The translations under genes and the position numbers were made by a program. A DNA stretch of 64,000 nucleotides from Butyriboletus loyo (taxonomy: Eukaryota > Basidiomycota > Agaricomycetes > Boletales > Boletaceae). Where the stretch lies: positions 1 to 64,000 of the forward strand of contig JBBPSI010000065.1 in NCBI GenBank assembly GCA_038093515.1, given 5' to 3'. Each line of letters opens with the position of its first letter. Position 1 is the first letter of the stretch. Below the pieces are notes generated by a model, which had not been told where the DNA came from, ran no database searches, and was given only the letters and a program-made list of their open reading frames with translations. Of the stretch, positions 59,096 to 64,000 are shown piece after piece.

Positions 59096-61493
59096 TCACA
59101 TCTAAGGTAAACGGCGAGCGTGAGGATCGTGCATGATAAAAAGGAAGAACCAGATACGTACCAACCACTGCCAGAACGCCTCTAGCTTGTTCCTCGGTGG
59201 GGGATCATCGACCCTGTTCGCACCGATACGTATGCTCAGTTTTCGTGCACGGGCGCATCAGGAAAAAAAAAAAGAACAGGGAGGGACGTACGTCATTGCA
59301 TCGAATTCGGCCACGTTGGTGACAAAGTCCATCTCTTCTGGCTTGACGACGGGCACGCGCATGACGAGCTTGGCGCCAACGTAAAGGACGGGGAAGAACA
59401 GGATCGGGAGGTAGTCTGTCACGAACGTGGCGGCGGACCAGTTACCCTTGAGGAAGACGTTCCAGGCGCTGAACTGGAGAGGGGCGCACGCAGCGCAGCG
59501 GGTCAAGTTTCGAGGATACGCAGCGCATTTTGTTTTTGTTTTGTTTTGGAGTGGGGGGCGTTGGGCGGGAAAAGGGGTTGGACGTCAGTCTCGATAACGG
59601 TGCGGCAATACAGGCAAAGGGAAGGAGGGACACGCACGAAGAGTACGAATGCCGACCCGCAGGTACTCCACCATCCGGCGAATGGCTGCACCCGGGGGGC
59701 GAACGGGAGCGTTTTCCTGTCGATACCCTGCACTTTCATACCCTTGTAGAACCTGAGATAGGTCACTCCGATACCAAACCAGGTGACGAGACCTGTGGTA
59801 GCGGAGAAGTTGGAAAGCCAGGTAAAGACGATACCGGAACTTTTGCCGACCGTCATGTACGCGAGGAAGGCAAAACAAGAGCAGACGCCAACAGCGACGT
59901 AGGGCAACCCGGAGCGCGTTGTGCGACTAAATATTTTAGGGGCACTGCCAGAGATAGAAAGACCGTCTAAAAGACGATGTGTTAGTTATGAGTTGCGAGC
60001 GCTGAAAATATTGGTCTGCATACATAAACTACGCGATGCGAGGTAGAGGTCACTCGAACTAGCAGACCAAGCGGAGGTTAGAATAGCAGCGTTGATAATC
60101 TAAACAAAGTATCAGTATCTGGAACGAGACCAGACTCTCGAATCTCTACGTACGGAAGGCAGGACTTTGATACCAGCTTCGTTGAAAGCGATGACGAACG
60201 GCGAAGCAGCAGCGTTAGAGGAGTTGAGGTTGAGCAAAGAGTTGTTGGAAGGGACGAGTAAACCAATAATCAGCACGCCCCCGATGTAGAATACTAAAAC
60301 TCGGAAGTAGACCCTCTTGATCGCCTTCGGGATGTTCCGGCGGGGATTCTTTGCTTCAGCAGCTGCTACCTGGGATGGGTCAAGCGGGGCAGCGAAGGGC
60401 CATGATGAGAAAACGAACTGCTACTGCTTCAGTGCCGAGGTACGCGAACGCAGCTTGGATGGCGACGCTGCAGGTGCCGAGGAAGTGGCCTTTCGCACCA
60501 GTGAACCCATAGTAGTCCGTAAAAGGTCCTGGGTTTTTCCAGTATCGGAACCCGATGCGATCGTGGTTTGGGCCTCCACCTAAATCGACGATTATACCAA
60601 GAATGATCATTCCTGTTATTGTAAGGACTTTGACTGAGCTAGAAACGAAACTGTGAGAGAGGAAACGAATGAAAGCCTGATGCCGGGATTCACCTGAACC
60701 AGAACTCGGCCTCCCCATATGCACCTACGGCCGACTGTGAGAAGAGGGACAGAATTATAGAGAAAAGTTCTCACCGACTCCGAGGGCATTGATCCCGATA
60801 GCAACAACCAGGCACATGGATATCCAGATGGCAGGGCTGGTGGTCTTGTCCCAAAAACTGATGATAGTTGCTGCCGCAGACAACTCGGCTAGAAGACATT
60901 CAGTATCAAGGTTTTTCATGTTTGATCATACGGACCAGGTAGGGTCAGCTGCGTTACGAGTGAGAGAGGGTTAGATTTGAAGCTGAATTAATCTTACCGT
61001 CCATCCATACCAGTAGTTCCAACCAGTTGCAAAAGCATAGGCAGGATCGATAAATCGCTCAGCGAGTTTGATGAAACCGCCGGGGAGGGGTAGGAAAGCG
61101 GTCATTTCGCCAAGAGAGACCTGTGATGAGAGATTAGACGATTTGTACGGGGAATTGGGAGATAGAGGGAGAGACCATGGTAGCAAAACATATCGTCCCA
61201 ATGAAAAGGTAACCCAGGAGGAGACCAAGGGGACCACCATTCATGAGGGAAGATGCCGTTCCAAGGAAGAGACCGGTACCGATGACACCACCAATACTGG
61301 AAGCACGGATGAGCACGGGTTCGAATTGTTAGCAAGGGTAAAGAGATATACACCTGATCATGGCGACATGACGGTTCTTTAGCTTACGATGGAGAGTGGT
61401 ATGAACCTTGGGGGATGCTGCTTGACCCTCGACGGACCTGACGTCTGCATCAAAGGTGACCTTCTTGTCGTTACTGTCCTCGTCGGAACCCAT
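59096..61493 (-). CDS. Amino-acid permease, APC/YAT family, copy 2
   Basis: Multi-exon paralogue of the permease at 23018-25243. Start MGSDEDSNDKKVTFDADV, then RKLKNRHVAMI, IGGVIGTGLFLGTASSL, GEMTAFLPLPGG, ERFIDPAYAFATGWN, GGGPNHDRIGFRYWKNPGPF, AAAEAKNPRRNIPKAI, LTSAWSASSSDLYLASRSLYGL, TRSGLPYVAVGVCSCFAFLAY and the tail DDPPPRNKLEAFWQWL. A 13-nt microexon (60948..60936, CTGACCCTACCTG, reading LTLP) sits in the same place as in copy 1. The end is 59096 if a final intron joins to an ATG-TGA exon, or 59102 if that intron is not spliced. Plasma-membrane amino-acid uptake is inferred from family. The two copies face opposite ways 36 kb apart. Confidence 0.92.
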
Positions 61494-62240
61494 GATGAAC
61501 GAAGGAGGGGTAGGGATGAGGGAGTGAGGACACCTAAATAGTTGAAGCCTTATCGACTGCGCATGCGGTGATGCCTTTAACCGGGCTGATGGGCCTTGTG
61601 GATGCCGATAAGGGAGTGCCCTGACGCCCTGCTAACGATATGGTCTTGGAGTTCCATGCGGCTCTCTATGTCCGCGTCGCGGTCGTTTGGGTTTAGATTT
61701 GTTGCGCGTTTCACTTCTCCGTGTCCGGCTGGTTCGCATGGGCCCTGACACCGTTGTTCGCTTGCGCGCCACTGTCCTATTGGTCATGATAGCGAACACG
61801 ATACTTACTAGGCCAGGTACTGAGGCCGGTGTCATGTGCGTGATACTTACCCACAGGGATTTCGATTCGTACTAGTCACAGTTCCTGGCCGGGTGAAATT
61901 AATTATGACATGGGAGCAGTCTTGCAAGCAACTTGGGACATCGTCTCTGTGTCCTTTACTAAGATCATTCCTCTCGTCATCCACTACATGTATCAGAACG
62001 GAACACCACGTCAACCTGTGCAAGTTTCCCTGGCCCGTTGGGAATTTTCATTCCTGTCCTGGTTTTCAAAGGTCCAGGACGTCGATGCACCCCCATCATC
62101 ATTGGAACTGGAAACAGTGCCATAGCCAACCTGATTATTAAACTTTTTGAATTTTAACTAAATCATAGCAGCGCACTGACTCCGGGGGTTTACGGGTTCG
62201 GTCGTAGTTGAAATCCGTATCTATTTCCGTACGGCCTGAA
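61494..62240. other. Region with short open frames only
   Basis: Promoter side of permease copy 2. A plus frame 61910-62125 (71 codons) is open but unrecognised. Nothing further supported. Confidence 0.35.
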
Positions 62241-63380
62241 ACAGTTTTTGTTCCCTCACGAGATCGTGGAGACATCAAGGACGTAAATTACATTGTGTAC
62301 GGTGAACAATTTCAAGGACACAATCCCGCAGAGAATAGAAAAGATATACTTATTGTGTAAATAAATATACCTGTAGGAAGACAAGAAATCAGTATCACTT
62401 TTTGCATGCAATTCATGGAATAAATCATGGCACAGTGAGGCTGAGAGCATGACCTGCAATAGTTGTGACAATGGATTTTTTTATTTTTCTCTTAAAGGAT
62501 ACCAGTCCAGCCTGTGATTTCAACAGAGTTTTGAAGATAGAGCAATGGGTATGTGATGCACTCTCAAATTTCTGCAAAGAGAGAGACACAAAACCTTTTT
62601 GATCACAAATATAGACAGCAACACCATTATAGAAGGCAGGTCCTGAAAGTTTTGGACAGTGCACAAGTGGTGTGGCATCATACAACCATTGACAGAAACT
62701 ATATTGGGGGTGTCAAAGCAGCAAGGTACATACTGCAAGTAATAGATTGGGTCATAATAAATTTTGGGATATTCATCCACACAATGAACAAGGTCTAATG
62801 GTGGACACAATGACTCATTGAGCACATGCACAACATGTTACTTGTGGATGAACCTGGAGACAAATTGATCTGGAATTCCAGACAAAAGCTGTCGCAACAT
62901 ACATATTCAGCATCCAGTACCTTGAAGTGTGTTCGTGAACGTTCAAACGTCCACCATTCTACAACACCAAGTACTGACACCATCAAACCCTGACTTTACA
63001 GTTTATAGCTGATAACATAGCATTTTTCTCATAGCTGGACGTGCCTCCACTACTATGGGAGTCGGGAATTAGGACGTTCACAGTAGACAGTTCAGTGGCA
63101 AAAAGTTCAGCAAAAAGTATCATAGGAAAAATTGTGCATGAACTACAGTTCAACTCTGCCTGTGATAACCCCTTCAAGTTCGTGCAAGCTGCAGTCGGAC
63201 TCGAGTACTTGATCGTAATCAATATCACTATCCATGCCACGGAAAACCGAGCGGCAGAAAGCACTCTAAGCCACTCAGACTCAATTACTTGTGGAGTTGA
63301 TCACTGAAAGGATGACGCAGCTCGACGAGGATGACTTTGGAGATTCCGAGTCTTCTGATTCCTCGGACTCGGACTCCTAA
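62241..63380 (+). mobile_element. AT-rich segment with decayed coding stretches, possible element remnant
   Basis: Composition changes to AT-rich over about 62250-63280, unlike the surrounding genes. On the plus strand there are coding-like but unconnected stretches: 62553-62798, then about 62815-62990 (HNMLLVDEPGDKLIWNSRQ...). Last comes an apparent final exon at 63281-63380 that begins after a CTAAG...CAG acceptor and reads TQLLVELITERMTQLDEDDF followed by an acidic Ser/Asp tail and a stop. The pieces could be one degenerate intron-containing gene or a transposon relic. No catalytic motif or terminal repeats were identified. Confidence 0.4.
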
Positions 63381-64000
63381 TCCTGCTCGTCTTCTGAGTC
63401 TAAGGCAAGCAATGGTGACTTGCCTGCGCTTGATGACTATCAAGCTGCTGTGTATGCTTCTCGCTGCGGTACTGCGTGATCGCGTACCTGTCGGGCCATC
63501 CCGGGATCCGGTACCTATCTGATGTTACTCTCGGTCTACAACTTGAAGTACGAGCGGCCAGAAATAGTATGCGATTACCCACGAGACGACCACGGTCCTT
63601 TTGTTCTCACCTGCAGCTCCGGTGATAGCGGCGGGGACATTATTTTCCTTTGTCGACAGTTCGATGTTGCCATTCGAAGCACGAGACTTGGCTGAATGAC
63701 CCTTGTTGACCTTTGCGGTGGCTTCTGCTAGTTGTATTTGCGTTTGGCGCAGATAATTTTAGGAGACAGTGCCGTGCTCCGCTGAGTCTGAGAGAGTACG
63801 AGCGAAACGAGGTGGAAAGTTCACAGACCGACGTTGCCGAAGTACGCAAGCTGAGTCGTCGAACTCTGTGAGGACAGTTCAGCAGTGCACCTCGAACTGG
63901 GAGCTGAATTTCTTGCTGAACAGGACGTGAATTGTCTAGAACGTCCCAATAATAATAATTAACGTACGGGTGCAAATCTAGATAAGAGCCATCCTGGCTT
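63381..64000. other. Window edge, no supported gene
   Basis: Only short overlapping frames; the longest minus frame (63640-63975, 111 codons) shows no domain. Confidence 0.35.

Overview
The window is nuclear DNA of a filamentous basidiomycete, most likely an Agaricomycete. Genes carry many short introns (about 48-65 nt, GT..AG) and lie close together on both strands. The protein families are typical fungal ones: a Zn2Cys6 regulator, glyoxal-oxidase-type copper radical oxidase, an ECM3-type carrier, a GPR1/FUN34/YaaH transporter, the Hsp70-like Ssz1, and an Agaricomycete seven-helix membrane family. I could not fix the genus. No prokaryotic, plasmid, phage or CRISPR feature was seen. All gene models were built by eye from reading frames and splice sites.

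Layout. 1-2 kb: unassigned, perhaps a minus-strand gene. 2.0-4.5 kb: divergent Zn2Cys6 factor (-) and INO80 subunit Ies6 (+). 4.5-6.4 kb: intergenic, with a tandem duplication carrying TGCATG arrays. 6.4-8.7 kb: membrane-anchored copper radical oxidase (-). 9.3-12.5 kb: 13-exon ubiquitin hydrolase Ubp14/USP5 (-). 12.6-14.0 kb: N5-hydroxyornithine acyltransferase of siderophore synthesis (-), divergent from Ssz1 (14.2-16.2, +). 16.3-17.0 kb: cytosine deaminase (-) with a 14-nt microexon. 18.1 kb: intron-containing tRNA-Met (-). 18.4-22.4 kb: ankyrin/PH/FFAT/ORD oxysterol-binding protein (-).

23-37.3 kb is the most dynamic part: amino-acid permease (+), ECM3-like carrier copy 1 (+), seven-helix protein (-), then a broken seven-helix relic split by an AT-rich insert, a relic of the permease 3' end, and ECM3-like carrier copy 2 (+). 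This is a segmental duplication of about 3 kb repeated about 9.3 kb away. The centre of the two carrier genes is almost identical, introns included, while both ends have diverged.

37-49.7 kb: gene-poor stretches with dispersed repeats, interrupted by an acetate-transporter-type protein (40.3-41.3, +), nucleosome assembly protein NAP1 (42.5-44.0, +) and an unresolved minus-strand gene (44.3-45.2). 49.7-51.0 kb: myo-inositol oxygenase (+) with a GC-AG intron. 52.1-53.6 kb: TauD/TfdA dioxygenase (-). 54.9-58.9 kb: large zf-4CXXC_R1 nuclear protein (+) with a Gly-Val tail. 59.1-61.5 kb: a second amino-acid permease (-), paralogous to the first and sharing its 13-nt microexon. 61.5-64 kb: AT-rich, repeat-like DNA.

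The genes do not form one pathway. They cover nutrient uptake (two permeases, acetate-type and ECM3 carriers), extracellular oxidation, iron acquisition, inositol and sulfonate catabolism, and core cell functions (INO80, NAP1, Ssz1, Ubp14, Osh). No convincing new multi-gene system was found. The best leads are the gene-conversion-like carrier pair, the microexons, and the repeat structures around 30-34 kb.
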